Assembly: GCA_041402045.1 (NCBI GenBank)
Contig: JAWKSZ010000022.1
Span: 1-64,000, forward strand
DNA from: JAGQRJ01 sp041402045
GTDB taxonomy: Bacteria; Planctomycetota; J058
Direction: 5' to 3'
DNA length: 64,000 nt
Position numbers and translations under genes: made by a program. Of this stretch, positions 33,239-44,000 are shown piece after piece; within the stretch, counting starts at the first letter, position 1; each line of letters begins with the position of its first letter. A model generated the notes under the pieces. That model was not told the DNA's origin and did no database searches. It saw only the letters and a list, made by a program, of their open reading frames with translations.

Positions 33239-33748
33239 GTGCAAGAGCCACCCCCGACGAGACCCTGGAGACGACCTACGCCCGCCTCAGCCGCGGGCTG
33301 GTCGCTCAGGCCTTGGCGATCGTGGGGGACCCGAGCCTGGCCGAGGACCTGGTCCACTGACGCCTTCGTGCGGGTGTGGCGCCGCCGCGAGCGCGTGCTC
33401 CAGCGCGGGCGGCTCGAGGGCTACCTCTACGCGGCCGTGCGCAACCTGGCCCTCGATCAGCTTCGCCGCCGCCGCACCCGCGAAGCGCACCTCCCCAAGC
33501 TCGCGGTCTCGATCCTCAGCCAGCACCCCGGCGGCCCCGACACCGAGCGGATCGACCGCGCCCTGGGCGAGCTGCCCGCCGAGCAGCGCGAGGTCGTCGC
33601 GCTCCGGGTCTACCTCGGGCTGAGCTTCCCCGAGGTCGCCGAGCGCGTGGGCTGCCCCCTCGGGACCGTGCACTCGCGCTATCGCTACGCCATGACCCAC
33701 CTCCGCGCGCGCCTCGTCGCGGATCAGCCCCCCGGGGGCACCCCATGA
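33239..33748 (+). CDS. ECF-type RNA polymerase sigma factor, N-terminus disrupted by two indels
   Basis: About 169 residues if repaired. Region 2: LSRGLVAQALAIVGDPSLAE, DAFVRVWRRRERVLQ, LEGYLYAAVRNLALDQLRRR. Region 4: LGELPAEQREVVALRVYLGL, then FPEVAERVGCPLGTVHSRYR. The region-2 start reads in a different frame from the rest. One base is missing in the C-run near 33254 and one T is extra near 33357 (CCACTGACGCC), so the total length stays in frame. Sequencing error or real decay cannot be separated. The TGA overlaps the ATG of the RING-TM protein gene, so the pair is co-translated, as in sigma/anti-sigma pairs. Confidence 0.8.
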   Translation: MQEPPPTRPWRRPTPASAAGWSLRPWRSWGTRAWPRTWSTDAFVRVWRRRERVLQRGRLEGYLYAAVRNLALDQLRRRRTREAHLPKLAVSILSQHPGGPDTERIDRALGELPAEQREVVALRVYLGLSFPEVAERVGCPLGTVHSRYRYAMTHLRARLVADQPPGGTP

Positions 33749-35889
33749 CCGACCTCGATCCGGACGCCTTCGACGACGTCCTGGCCCTCCTGCACACCAC
33801 GGAGCTCGCCGTGCCCACGACCCTCAGCGCCCCCGCCCCGTCCGCCCCCACCGCTCAGGACCCGTGGGTCCGTGACGCGGACGAGGCCTGGAGCCTGGCC
33901 CTGGCGTTCCTCGGCGACGAGGAGGCGGCCCGGGAGGCGCTGGTCGAGGGGTTCGCGCGCCTCGACGCCACGCCCCCGGCCCCGGCCGCGCTGGAGGACA
34001 CCCTGGCCGCGCTCTGCCCGGCGCTGCTCGAGGTCGCGCGCCTGCTGGAGAAGGGGGGCGCCGCCCCGGAGCCCCGCGGCGCGGCCCTGCCCGCGGAGAC
34101 CCGCCTGGCGCTCCTGCTGCGCGCCGCCTTCCCCGGGGCCGCCCTCGTCGAAGCGGACCCGGCGCTGCTCGAGCGTGCCCTGGTCGGAGCCTTCCCGCAG
34201 CCGACCCACCCCCAGGGCGAGCGCCTGTGCGCGCTCCTGGCCCAGGAGGCGCTGGGCAGCCTGGACCCCGCGGACGGGCGGGAGCTGGCGCGGCTGCGCG
34301 CGCGTCACCCGGCGAGCGCGGCGCTGATCCAGGTCCGCTACCAGGAGACGGTGGAGGTGCCCCTCGCGGTGCTCGGCGACGTCGAGGGGCTGCAGGAGGA
34401 GGTCGCCCGCCGCCGGGCGCAGGCGACAGAGCGCGCGGCCAACGTCAGCGCGCTCCAGCTCCAGACCCGGATCCACTGCGCCTACTGCCATGACCGGCTG
34501 CTGCGCGCGGAGGCGGCGTTCTGCGCGAGCTGCCTGGCCCCGCACCACGCCGACTGCTTCGCCCGGCACGGCCGCTGCAGCGCGCCTGGGTGCGCCGAGA
34601 CCCGGCTCGTGCACCCCCACGCCACGCCGCGCCGTCGGCCCTGGCTCCCCTGGCTCGTCGCGACCGTCGTCGCGGGCGGCGCCGCTGCGTGGGGCCTCTG
34701 GCCGCGGAGTGAGCTCGAGGGAGCCACGGCGACCCAGCTCGCGCAGCGGACCGAGGTGGACCCGGCGCTCCTGCGCGAGGCGCGCGCCCTGACCGAGGCC
34801 ACCCGCGCGGCGCGAGCGGCGCGCGACCGCGAGCTGGCCGAGCTGCGCGAGCGCTTGAACGCCCAGTCGATCTCGCTCGACTTCCCCAACACCACGGTCC
34901 GCGAGGGCCTGGAGTTCCTGCGCCAGATCACCGCGTTGAACATTACCGTCACCCAGGAGGCCCGCGAACTCCTCGACGCCGAGGCGACCCCGGTCGCCCT
35001 CGTCATGCAGGACGTCGGAGCGCTGGACGCGCTGGCCCTGATCCTCTCGGCCGGGCACGGCGACCTCGGCTACCGCCTCGACACGGGGGCCGTGGTGGTC
35101 GAGGTCCTCGACGGGGCCTCGGCCCCCCTCGAGCTCGAGGCCTACCCCGTAGGGGACCTGCTCACCGGCGCCGCCCTGGCCCACGGCGGAGTGCGCTTCA
35201 ACGACCCCGACCAGTTGATCGTGATCCTCGAGCGCGCGCTCCCCCCGGAGGACAGCGGCTCCCTCGACGTCGGCCAGGAGACCTTGGTCGTGCGCAAGTC
35301 GGCCCGGGTCCACCGCGCGCTCAAAGAGCTGCTGCAGCTCCTGCGCGGCAACGCGCCGCCCCACGAGCCGCCCGCCTGGCACGCCGAGCTCACTCGCGCC
35401 CTCGAGCAGCCGGTGACCCTCGACCTCCACGAGCGCCCCGTGGGCGAGGTGCTCGCCGCGCTGCGCGAGGCCACCCCGGTGGACCTGGTGGCCAGCACCG
35501 CCGTCGACGTGTCCCTCCCGGTGAGCCTGACCCTCACTGGGCTCCCCCTGAAGGACGCTCTGCGGCTCCTGGTCGAGCAGTGCGGCCTCACCTGGCGCCT
35601 GAGCCACGGCGTGGTGCTCCTCGTCCCCGCGGGCGAGAGCCTGCCTCGCGCCGAGCTCCGCTTCGCGCTCTACGACGTCCACGACCTGCGCACCTGGCTC
35701 GCCGACGGCGCGCTGCAAGAGACGCTCCTGAACGCCGTGGGCGAGGACGCCTGGGACGAGCCCGCGAACCTGCTCACGGTCGGCGAACACCTGCTCGTGT
35801 TCCAAACCGACGCCCAGCACGAGGCCGTGAGTCAGGCCCTCGCCGAGCTCCGCGTCAGCCGCGCCCGCAACCAACCCCGCGCGCGCTGA
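33745..35889 (+). CDS. RING-like zinc finger, transmembrane and secretin-type (STN) domain protein; candidate anti-sigma factor
   Basis: 714 residues. N-terminal 230 are helical and probably cytoplasmic. Residues 245-283 form a C4HC3 treble: C245, C248, C260, C263, H268, C271, C278, C283 (prokaryotic RING-like). One transmembrane helix at about 300-319 (WLPWLVATVVAGGAAAWGLW), then a coiled coil (ARDRELAELRERLNAQ). The outer part holds STN/secretin-N-like modules (ISLDFPNTTVREGLEFLRQI; VTLDLHERPVGEVLAALREA; SLPVSLTLTGLPLKDALRLL). Co-translated with the ECF sigma gene (ATGA), which suggests it is the membrane regulator that holds the sigma factor, with the outer modules as sensor. That role is inferred; no classical zinc anti-sigma motif is seen. 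Confidence 0.75.
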   Translation: MTDLDPDAFDDVLALLHTTELAVPTTLSAPAPSAPTAQDPWVRDADEAWSLALAFLGDEEAAREALVEGFARLDATPPAPAALEDTLAALCPALLEVARLLEKGGAAPEPRGAALPAETRLALLLRAAFPGAALVEADPALLERALVGAFPQPTHPQGERLCALLAQEALGSLDPADGRELARLRARHPASAALIQVRYQETVEVPLAVLGDVEGLQEEVARRRAQATERAANVSALQLQTRIHCAYCHDRLLRAEAAFCASCLAPHHADCFARHGRCSAPGCAETRLVHPHATPRRRPWLPWLVATVVAGGAAAWGLWPRSELEGATATQLAQRTEVDPALLREARALTEATRAARAARDRELAELRERLNAQSISLDFPNTTVREGLEFLRQITALNITVTQEARELLDAEATPVALVMQDVGALDALALILSAGHGDLGYRLDTGAVVVEVLDGASAPLELEAYPVGDLLTGAALAHGGVRFNDPDQLIVILERALPPEDSGSLDVGQETLVVRKSARVHRALKELLQLLRGNAPPHEPPAWHAELTRALEQPVTLDLHERPVGEVLAALREATPVDLVASTAVDVSLPVSLTLTGLPLKDALRLLVEQCGLTWRLSHGVVLLVPAGESLPRAELRFALYDVHDLRTWLADGALQETLLNAVGEDAWDEPANLLTVGEHLLVFQTDAQHEAVSQALAELRVSRARNQPRAR

Positions 35890-35904
35890 TCGCCCCCCCC
35901 GCGC

Positions 35905-36420
35905 AGCCGGGCGAAGCCGGGCGCGAAGCGTCCGGCCGTCCGGGCGAAGCCGGGCGAAGCCGGGCGCGAAGCGTCCGGCCGTCCGGGCGAAGCCGGGCGA
36001 AGCCGGGCGCGAAGCGTCCGGCCATCCGGGCGAAGCCGGGCGCTGAAGCGATCCGGCCGTCCGAGGCGAAGCCAGGCGAAGCCGGGCGCGAAGCGTCCGG
36101 CCGTCCGAGGCGAAGCCGGGCGCGAAGCGTCCGGCCGTCAGGGCGAAGCCGGGCGAAGCCGAGGCGCGAAGCGTCCGGCCGTCCAGGCGAAGCCGGGCGA
36201 AGCCGGGCGCGAAGCGTCCGGCCGTCCGAGCGAAGCCGGGCGCGAAGCGATCCGGCCGTCCAGGCGAAGCCGGCGAGCCCGCTCTGGGTCGTCGGCGCGA
36301 CCCGCGAGCGGGCGCAGCCGCGAGCGCGCAGCCGGCCGCGAAGCGGCCGGCGAGCCCCTTGGGGGTGAGGCCGAGGGGCTTTGCCCCGAGGCCGAGGGGG
36401 TCTGGGACAGACCCCCTGAA
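35905..36420 (-). repeat. Repeat family A, copy A2: head plus about nine 33-44 bp tandem units
   Basis: Read on the minus strand: 5 nt after the BamA-like stop codon comes GGGGGTCTG-TCC-CAGACCCCC (36416-36396), then CGGCCTCGGGGCAAAGCC, the CGGCCTCACCCCC segment and GGGGCTCGC. From about 36290 down to 35905 it becomes a minisatellite whose units contain GGCTTCGCCCGGCTTCGCC and GGACGGCCGGACGCTTCGCG, about nine copies, with unit lengths varying by loss of a 10-bp submodule. It fills the gap between two convergent genes; no gene is supported in it. Confidence 0.9.
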
Positions 36421-36421
36421 A

Positions 36422-38859
36422 CTAGAACCCGAAGCCGACCGAGAAGCTGAACACCTGGCGGTCGTCCTGGTCTTGCTCCAGGATCGGCCAGGCGAAGTCG
36501 AGGGCCACCGGCGCGGGGAACACGGGGACCTTGATCCGGAAGCCGAAGCCGGCGGCGAGGCGGAAGTCGTCGGAACGCCAGGCGCGGATCTTCTCCGACA
36601 CACCGCCGCCGTCGACGAAGACCACACCGCGCAGAATGTCGCGGAACATGGGGAAGCTGAACTCGGCGTTGACCAGCGCCAGGAAGTCGCCGCCCAACGG
36701 CTTGTCCCGGAGCTGGGGCACCACGGTGCGGAACTGGAACCCGCGGATCGAGTTCGGACCGCCGGCGAAGAAGCGCTCGAAGATCGGGATCGGGTCCCCG
36801 TCGAGGGAGCGCTGCCAGCCGACCTCGCCCCCGAGCGCGAGCACCCAGCGATAGTTCCGCGGGAACTCGAGCATCTCGAGGTAGACCGTGCCCTCCATGC
36901 CCGCGCGGTGGAAGGTGTGGTTCCCGCCCAGGGCGCCGCCCGCGACCTCGTAGTAGACCTCGCTCGTGAAGCCGCCGTAGGCGACGAAGAAGCGGTCGAC
37001 CCGGGTCTTGTTCAAGGACAGCGAGAAGCGCACCGCCGAAATGTAGTTCGTGCCCGCCACGCGGATCGCGTCCGGCACGGCGTCGAGCTCGACGTCGCCC
37101 ACGTAGACCCGCTCGATCCGGTACGCGACCCGCGCGATCAAGTCCTGGGTCAGGCGATAGCCCAGGCTGATCCGACCGACGCGCCGCGACTCGATCCAGT
37201 CCTCGCGCGCGCGGTCGCGCAGCGACCCGCCGAGGCCGAGCTCGATCGGGTAGTCGAACAGCCAGGGCTCGCGGAACTCGAGGCTCAGGGCCGAGCGCTG
37301 TCGTCCGGGCTGGTAGGTGATCTGGAAGAACTGACCCGCGCCCTTGAACATTTGCAGGCTGAGTACGTCCTGCAGCGACTCCGGCGGATCGAACACGTCG
37401 AAGTTGGGCATGGTCAGCTGGAAGTTGCCGAAGAAGCCCGCCGCGGTCGAGACCGCGCCGCCGAAGGAGATCGAGCGCAGCTTGTCGTTCTCGATCACGG
37501 TCACGACCAGGTGCTCGCTCCCGGGCTCGCTCCCGGGCTCGAAGCTGTAGTCCACGTCGGTGAAGTAGCGCGAGCGGAACAGGCGCGAGCGGCTGGCCTG
37601 CCACTCCTCGGCGTCGAAGTACTCGCCGGGGTAGACCGAGAGCTCGCGCCGGATCACGTCGTCGCGGGTGTCTATGTTGCCCCGGATCTTGATCTCCTCG
37701 ATCCGGACCTTGGGCCCCTCGCTCACCAGCAGGTCCACGTCGACCAGCTGCCGCTCGTCGTCGTAGCGCAGGTCCACGTCGACCTGCGCGTGCACGTAGG
37801 CCCGCTGCCACGTAGGAACTTGATCCGCTCGACGGAGTCCCGCAGGTCGTCGTTCAGGAACGGGCGCCCGGGCCGCAGGCGGATCTCGTAGCTCAGGCGC
37901 TCCTCGGAGTAGACCCGGGTCCCGCGGATCCCCACCCGGCGCACGCGGTAGCGCCGCCCCTCGTGCACCTCGATCCGCAGGGTGACCTCGTCGCCCTCGA
38001 GGTTGAACGCGCGCTCGCCCTCGCTGATCTGCACGTCGAGGAACCCCTGGCTGCGGTAGTAGCCGGCGAGGAGCTCGAGGTCGTCGGTGAAGGCGTCGGG
38101 GTCGAAGGTCCCCGACGCCGGGTCGAAGCTCAGCAGCCCCTTCTCCTTGGTCTTCCACTCGGGCACGTCGAACAGGTCGTCGACGTCGAGGGTCCCGTCC
38201 TCCTCGCCGTCGTAGGAGACCTCGATGTCGTCGACGTAGACCCGCGGGCCCGGGGTGACCTTGAACACCACGTCGACGCCGGTCGGCAGGTCCTGGGTCT
38301 CGACCTGCGCGTCTGCGAACAGGTAGCCGCGCTTGCGCAGCCGGCGGCGGAGCTCGTTGAGGTCGCGCTCGACCGCCCCCGGGCTGAGCCAGTCCCCCGA
38401 CTGCACCTCCCAGCGCAGGGGCTCCTCGTCGGTGGACAGCGTCTGCACGACCCCCTCGGGTTCGCGCAGGACGCGCCGCACCCGAGGCAGCTCGCGCCCG
38501 ACCTCGAACACGACGACCACGCCGTCCCCGACCTCCTCGACCCGGACCCGAGCCGGAGGCCCTCCGCCATCCCGGGGCCCGAACCGCCCCGAGCCCACGA
38601 GCAGGACCAGGTCCCGCGCGAGCTGCTTGGCGTCGAAGGTCTGACCCGGGCGCACACTGACCAGCGCCTCGGCGTCGCTGGGCTGGATCCGGTCCAGCCC
38701 CTCCCAGCGCACGTCTCGCACCTGGCGGCCCTCGGCCCAGGTCCAGTCGTCGCGGTCCTGGGCCTGGCCCAGCGCGCACACCGCCAGCAGCCACGCCAGG
38801 CCGCACAGGACCCGACGCCAGGGCTCGACCGAGGCGAAGGAGGGGGACCGCAGGTTCAA
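36422..38859 (-). CDS. bamA: BamA/Omp85-family outer-membrane assembly protein, one frameshift
   Basis: Signal peptide (WRRVLCGLAWLLAVCALGQA), about five POTRA repeats (RDVRWEGLDRIQPSDAEALV; YRVRRVGIRGTRVYSEERL; VRIEEIKIRGNIDTRDDVIR), and a beta-barrel from about 450 with the Omp85 hairpin motif FFAGGPNSIRGF and a terminal Phe (SVGFGF). It inserts outer-membrane proteins. As read, the frame breaks near 37813: IKFLRGSGPT in one frame and TWQRAYVHAQVDVDLRYDDE in the next, consistent with a single missing base. The repaired length is about 812 residues. TTG at 38859 is the only start that includes the signal peptide, and it has no clear ribosome site. It follows dnaB on the same strand after 122 nt. 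Element A2 begins 5 nt after its stop. Confidence 0.87.
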
Positions 38860-38981
38860 GGGACCGCGAGCATGCAGTCCCCTCCGCCGTGGCGCAACCC
38901 TCGCAGGGCCCTGAACTTGTCACCCTCCGGTCACGGCCGCGGGGCCCTGGCGGGCCCTCGCGGAGGTCGAGCGGGCAGGAT

Positions 38982-40337
38982 CTACATTTGCGCCAAGGAC
39001 TCGAAGCGCATTTGGCTGCGCTCGAACTGGAGCCCGACGTCGCCGGTAGGACCGTTGCGGTTCTTGGCCACGATCAGCACCGCCTTGCCGCGGAGCTCCT
39101 CGTTGTCCGGCTCGTAGTACTCCGGGCGGTGCAGGAGCATGATCATGTCCGCGTCCTGCTCGATCGAGCCCGACTCGCGGAGGTCGCTCATCATCGGCCG
39201 GTTGTCCTTGCGATCCGTGACCTTGCGCGAGAGCTGCGAGAGCGCGATCACCGGGATCATGAGCTCGCGGGCGAGGGCCTTGATCATGCGGCTGATCTCG
39301 GAGACCTCCTGCTGCCGGCTCTCCTTGGCCGAGCGCGCCGAGCCGTGCATGAGCTGCAGGTAGTCGATCATGACCATCTCGATCCCGTGCTGGCTCTTGA
39401 GCCGCCGGCACTTGGCCATGAGGTCCATGGTCGTGAGCATGGACGAGTCGTCGATGAACAACGGCGCCGGCCCCAGCACCTCGGCGGCGTCAATGAACTG
39501 GCGCTCCTCCTCCCGGGTCAGGTAGCCGCCGCGCATGCGGTGGCCGTCGATCTTCGCCAGGCCGCAGAGGATGTTGCTCGTGACCTGCAGCCGCGGCATC
39601 TCCAGCGAGAAGAACACCGCCGGCCGGCTCTGGTAGACCGTAATGTTGCGCAGCATGTTCAACCCGAAGGTCGTCTTGCCCATGGAGGGGCGCGCCGCGA
39701 GGATCGTGACCTCACCCGGCTGGAACCCCTGGCTGAGCTCGTCGAGGTCGGCGAACCCGCTGGGCACGCCCATGACCCCCTCGCTGTTGCGCAGCTTCTC
39801 CAGGCGCTCGAAGGCCTCCTGGACCACCAGCCGGACCTCGACCGCGTCGCTCTTGATCCGCTGCTGGGTCGTCTCGAACAGGCGCATCTCCGAGCGGTTC
39901 AAGAGCTCCTGGGTGTCGCCCCGGTCCTCGAACACGTCCTTCTGGATCTCCGCCGCGACCTGGATCAGCTGCCGCCGCGTAGCGTAGTCCCGCACGATCT
40001 CGGCGTAGTAGGTGGCGTTGGCCGAGGTGGGCACCGTGTCCGCCAGCTCGAGCAGGGCCGCGGTGCCGCCGACCTGGTCCAGCACCCCGCGCTTGGTCAG
40101 CTCCTCGCGCACCAGCACCGCGTCGATCGGCTGCCGCGCCTGCCACAGGTCGAGCACGACCTCGAAGATCGTGCTGTGGGAGCTGCGGTAGAAGTGCTCG
40201 GGCTGCAGCAGCTCGGCGATCGAGTCGACGGCGCGTCCGTCGACGAGCAGCGCGCCCAGCACCGCCCGCTCCGCCTCCATGGAGTGCGGAGGCACCTTGC
40301 GCAGCAGCTCTTCCGGTGAATCCAAGGCCTCGGCCAC
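38982..40337 (-). CDS. dnaB: Replicative DNA helicase DnaB
   Basis: 451 residues, full length. N-terminal domain PHSMEAERAVLGALLVD, linker GVPSGFADLDELSQGFQPG, RecA-type core with Walker A AARPSMGKTTFGLNML, Walker B VMIDYLQLMHG, ALSQLSRKVTDR, SDLRESGSIEQDADMIMLLH. It unwinds DNA as a hexamer at the replication fork. GTG at 40337 with GGAGG 7 nt upstream. No intein is present. The neighbouring BamA-like gene is an unusual partner; co-transcription is suggested only by strand and spacing. Confidence 0.96.
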   Translation of the reverse strand: MAEALDSPEELLRKVPPHSMEAERAVLGALLVDGRAVDSIAELLQPEHFYRSSHSTIFEVVLDLWQARQPIDAVLVREELTKRGVLDQVGGTAALLELADTVPTSANATYYAEIVRDYATRRQLIQVAAEIQKDVFEDRGDTQELLNRSEMRLFETTQQRIKSDAVEVRLVVQEAFERLEKLRNSEGVMGVPSGFADLDELSQGFQPGEVTILAARPSMGKTTFGLNMLRNITVYQSRPAVFFSLEMPRLQVTSNILCGLAKIDGHRMRGGYLTREEERQFIDAAEVLGPAPLFIDDSSMLTTMDLMAKCRRLKSQHGIEMVMIDYLQLMHGSARSAKESRQQEVSEISRMIKALARELMIPVIALSQLSRKVTDRKDNRPMMSDLRESGSIEQDADMIMLLHRPEYYEPDNEELRGKAVLIVAKNRNGPTGDVGLQFERSQMRFESLAQM

Positions 40338-40594
40338 GGCACGACCTCCCGGGCCGGAGCCTAGCGGGCGCGCTCAGGACACGAAAGGCATTTCGTTAGG
40401 CGACGTAAGCGCTTTCCGGACAAGCCGCGACGTTCCACGAACTCTCCACACCGCCCAGATCGCCGTGTCAGTTGCGTTGACGACCTGAGTCGAGGCGAGA
40501 CGGATTTCCTGTCGACCGATCGCAACCCTCGCGGCTCCACCAGGCACGCCCCTTGCACCAAACCACCGCGGAGAGCGAAGGAAGCGAATGAGCC

Positions 40595-40900
40595 ATGAAG
40601 TCCCGTGAACACCCCCTCGACTGCATCGCCTGGATGCGAAGCGTAGCCCAGAACCCCTTGGGCCATGGCAAGGAAGGCGCGCTCCTCAGCCTGCTCACCG
40701 CCTGCACGCTGATCCTGTCGTTCGTCTTCTTCGGCAAGAGCTTCTACGGCTTGCTCCCGGCGGGCCGCTACCCCGCCGCGCTGCTCATGCTTCCCTTCTT
40801 AGCAGTCACCTTCTTGGTGTATTGCCTGCTCTCTCCAGTGTTCTACGCGCTCTACCTTCGTCGGCTGCCGCCGCCACTGGAGGTCGAGGACCCGGCCTAG
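40595..40900 (+). CDS. Small two-helix membrane protein
   Basis: 101 residues with two transmembrane helices, about 30-52 (LLSLLTACTLILSFVFFGKS) and about 62-88 (AALLMLPFLAVTFLVYCLLS), and short polar ends. No family is recognised. It resembles small intracellular-loop membrane proteins of unknown role. Base composition here is less GC-rich than the neighbours. A TTGACG at 40477 could be part of a promoter, but no convincing -10 follows. Confidence 0.6.
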   Translation: MKSREHPLDCIAWMRSVAQNPLGHGKEGALLSLLTACTLILSFVFFGKSFYGLLPAGRYPAALLMLPFLAVTFLVYCLLSPVFYALYLRRLPPPLEVEDPA

Positions 40901-41052
40901 GGGTCCGTCAGGGTTGATCTCAGCGGCGATCGCGCCGTACTCGTCGTTCCTGGCTAGGCGCGAGGAGCGAGCAATGCGGGCCATTGTGACCGACGAGCAA
41001 CAACGCCAGGAGCGACGAGGGCAAGCGAGCGCCGCTGGAATCAGCCCTGACT

Positions 41053-44000
41053 TCAGCGCCCCGCCGCCAGCTCGCGCTGGGCGCGGCGCGCCTGGCGCGC
41101 GACCCGCCAGCAGAGCCACGTCGTCCACAGCCAGAGCAGGAGCCCCCCGCCGCCGCGGAGCGCGACGTAGCGCACGGTCTGCAGGTAGGCGTCCACCAGC
41201 AGCGGCGCCTGCGGCAGGAACGCGAACTCCTCGCGGAGCTGCGCGAGCAGCGCGCGGGCGCGGACCGTGGGGGCCTGGGCCGAGTCCGCGAGCGCGAGCA
41301 CAGCCGGTGGTAGGGCGGGGCGCGTCGGGCCGAGCCCATGCTCGACCTCCGGCGCGGGGCTGCGCCCGCCGACCACGTGGTCGAAGTGCAGCCAGGTCCA
41401 GTGCACGAACGCGCGCAGCGGGTTCGGGGTCGGCACCCACGGCGAACTGGGCCACGTCCGCGCCAGGGACAGGCGCCCCGCCTCCCGCGCCGCGGTGGCC
41501 AGGCTCAGATACGACCAGCCGACCTGCGCCGGATCCCGCTCGGTCCAATCGGCCATCCAGCGCACGCAGTCCTCGCTGAGGTCGCACTGGGACAACGCGT
41601 AGCCGGCGCTGGCCCATAAGGGGTCCCGCCCGCGATACCACGCCCGGTCGCGCTCAAGCGCCGCCCGCAAGCGCTCGATCCGCCGCCGATCGCCGAGCTG
41701 CTCGAGGTAGGCCTCCGCCGCCTGCTCCGCCAACGCCGGCGCGCGCTCGCGCAGCGCGGGCAGCGCGTCCTCGATCGCGTCCCAGCGCCCGAACACCGCG
41801 TGGTCTCGCGCCCACAGCCAGCCCACGACGGGGTGCACCCCCTCCTCGGCGATCGCGTCGCGCAGCGGCCGCCACAGCGCGTGGTCCCAGCCCGCCTCCG
41901 AGGCGAGCTCCACGGCGTGCCGCAGCATGCCCGGGTCGGCCTGGGGGTAGCGCCACAGCTCGCGCAGCGCGCGCAGGGCAGGCCCTCGCGCCCTGCGCGC
42001 CACCTCGAGCTGCACCCGGCGCAGGGCCACGAACGGATCGGGCAGGTGACGCTCGAGCGCTTCGAGGGCCGCCCCCGCCGCCGAGAGGTCGCCCGCCTCG
42101 AGCCGCAGGTCGAACAGCGCCTGGGCCGCGAAGACGTTGCGCGGGTCGACCGCCAGCGCCTCGCCGTAGGCCCGGGCGGCGTCGGCCAGCTGGCCCTCCT
42201 TCTGGTTCGCCGCCCCCAGGTGGCACAGCGCCCCCGCGTCCCGAGGGTCGAGCTCCAGCAGGTGCCGCGCGGCCTCGGCCTGACCGTCGGCGTCGTCGGC
42301 GCGGTGGCACCACTCGGCGAGCTCGCGCCAGCCCCAGGCGTAGTCCGGCGTCCCGTGCAGCAGACGCTTCATGCGCGCCTTCGCCGCGCGCAGGTCCCCC
42401 GAGCGCTCGAGGACCCAGGCCTCGCGGCCGCGCAGCGGGAGCGGCGGCTCCTCGCCGAACACCGCCGGCCGGCACGCCGCCCGCGCCTCGTCGAAGCGCT
42501 CGGCCTCGGCCAGGATCATGGCCCGGTTGTCGTGGAGCTCGACGTCCCGCGGCGCGTGGGCCTCGGCCCGCTCCAGGAGCGCCAGCCGCTCCTCGGTGGC
42601 GTCGCTCGGGAGCAGGCGCGCCGCGCGCACCCAGGCGGTCACGTCCCGCGGGCGCGCCGCCGCCAGCTCACGCGCCCAGGCCGCCGCGCGGCCTGGCTCG
42701 TCGTCGGACCACGTCAGCACCAGCCCCCACGCCTCCTCGTCGTGGGGGTCGACCTCGAGGGCGGCGCGCAGCGTCTCGAGGGCCTGCGCCTCGCGCCCGA
42801 GCGCGCGCTCGACCGCGGCCAACACCCGCAGCAAGAACGGGTGCCGCGGCGTGCCGAGGAGCCCCTGACGCAAGGCCTCCTCGGCGTCGCTCAGCCGCCC
42901 GAGCTCGATCAGGAGCTCGGCCAGGAGCCCCGCCGCCCGGGTCTGGGCCGGGTCGATCGCGAGCACGTGGCGCAGCGCCTCGCAGGCGCCGTCCTTGTCG
43001 CCCTGGTCGCGGCGCGCGCGGGCGAGGTCCAGCCACAGCTCGCCGCGCAGCGGGAAGCGCTCGACCCCCTCGCACCCGACCTCGACCGCCTCGTCCATGC
43101 GCCCCAGGAACAGGAGCTGATCGACCCAGGCGGACCACGCCTCCCAGCGCGCCCCGTGGACCTCGCTCAGGCGCTGGAAGAACGCGAGCTGCTCCTCGCC
43201 CAGGAGCCGGCCGCGGCAGGCGTAGGCGTAGCCCAGGATCCCCTGCCCCGTGATCGGCTGGGAGAGCAGCGCGGCGCGGACCGCGCTCGCCGCGTCCTTG
43301 AACTCGTCCGGAGTCTGCGAGCAGTCGAGGTAGCCGGCGATCGCTCCCCGGTCGTCGGCGTCGAGGGCCACGGCCTCGGCGTAGGCCCGCCGCGCGTCCT
43401 GGGCGCGCCCCGCGTCCCGCAGGATCTGCGCCTCCACCGCCCAGCCGCTCGACTCCCGGGGCGCCGCCGCGCGCCCGCGCCGCGCCTCGGCCAGGGCGGC
43501 CTCGTGGCGTCCGAGCTCCGAGAGCTTGAGCGCCAGCGCGCGCCGCGCCCAGGCGTCGGTCGGGTGCCGCTCGAGGAACGCGCGCAGCGCCTCGACCGCG
43601 GGCTCGGGGTCCGGCGCGTCGCTGAGCCACTCCAGGTAGAGCCGCGAGAGCGGGACGTACTCGGGCTCCCGCGCCACCGCCTGGGCCAGGTGCTCGCGCG
43701 CCGCCTCCGCCCCCGCGGTCTGCGCCAGGAGCGCGGCCAGGCTCGAGTGCGCAGGGAGCGAGCGCGGGTCGTGCACGAGCGCCTCGCGGGTGCGCTCGAG
43801 GGCCGCCTGCAGCTCTCCGGAGAAGCGCGCGACCTCCGCCGCGCCCAGGGCCAGGTCCCGCGGGGCGACCTTGCCCGCGGCGCGGGCGAGGCAGGCGTCG
43901 GCCTCCGCGCGCTGCCCGTGGCGCGCGTGGACCTCCGCCGCGAACACGAGCAGGTCTCCGTCCTCCGGGCGCAGCTCGAGGGCGCGCTCGAGCAGGGCGA

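Noticed and set aside
35905..36290. CRISPR-like array appearance of the tandem units
   Set aside because: Units are contiguous with no unique spacers, unit length varies, and there is no cas gene; it is a minisatellite.
40380..40594. Possible promoter with TTGACG at 40477
   Set aside because: No acceptable -10 hexamer at 16-18 nt spacing, and the downstream start is more than 100 nt away; not annotated as a promoter.
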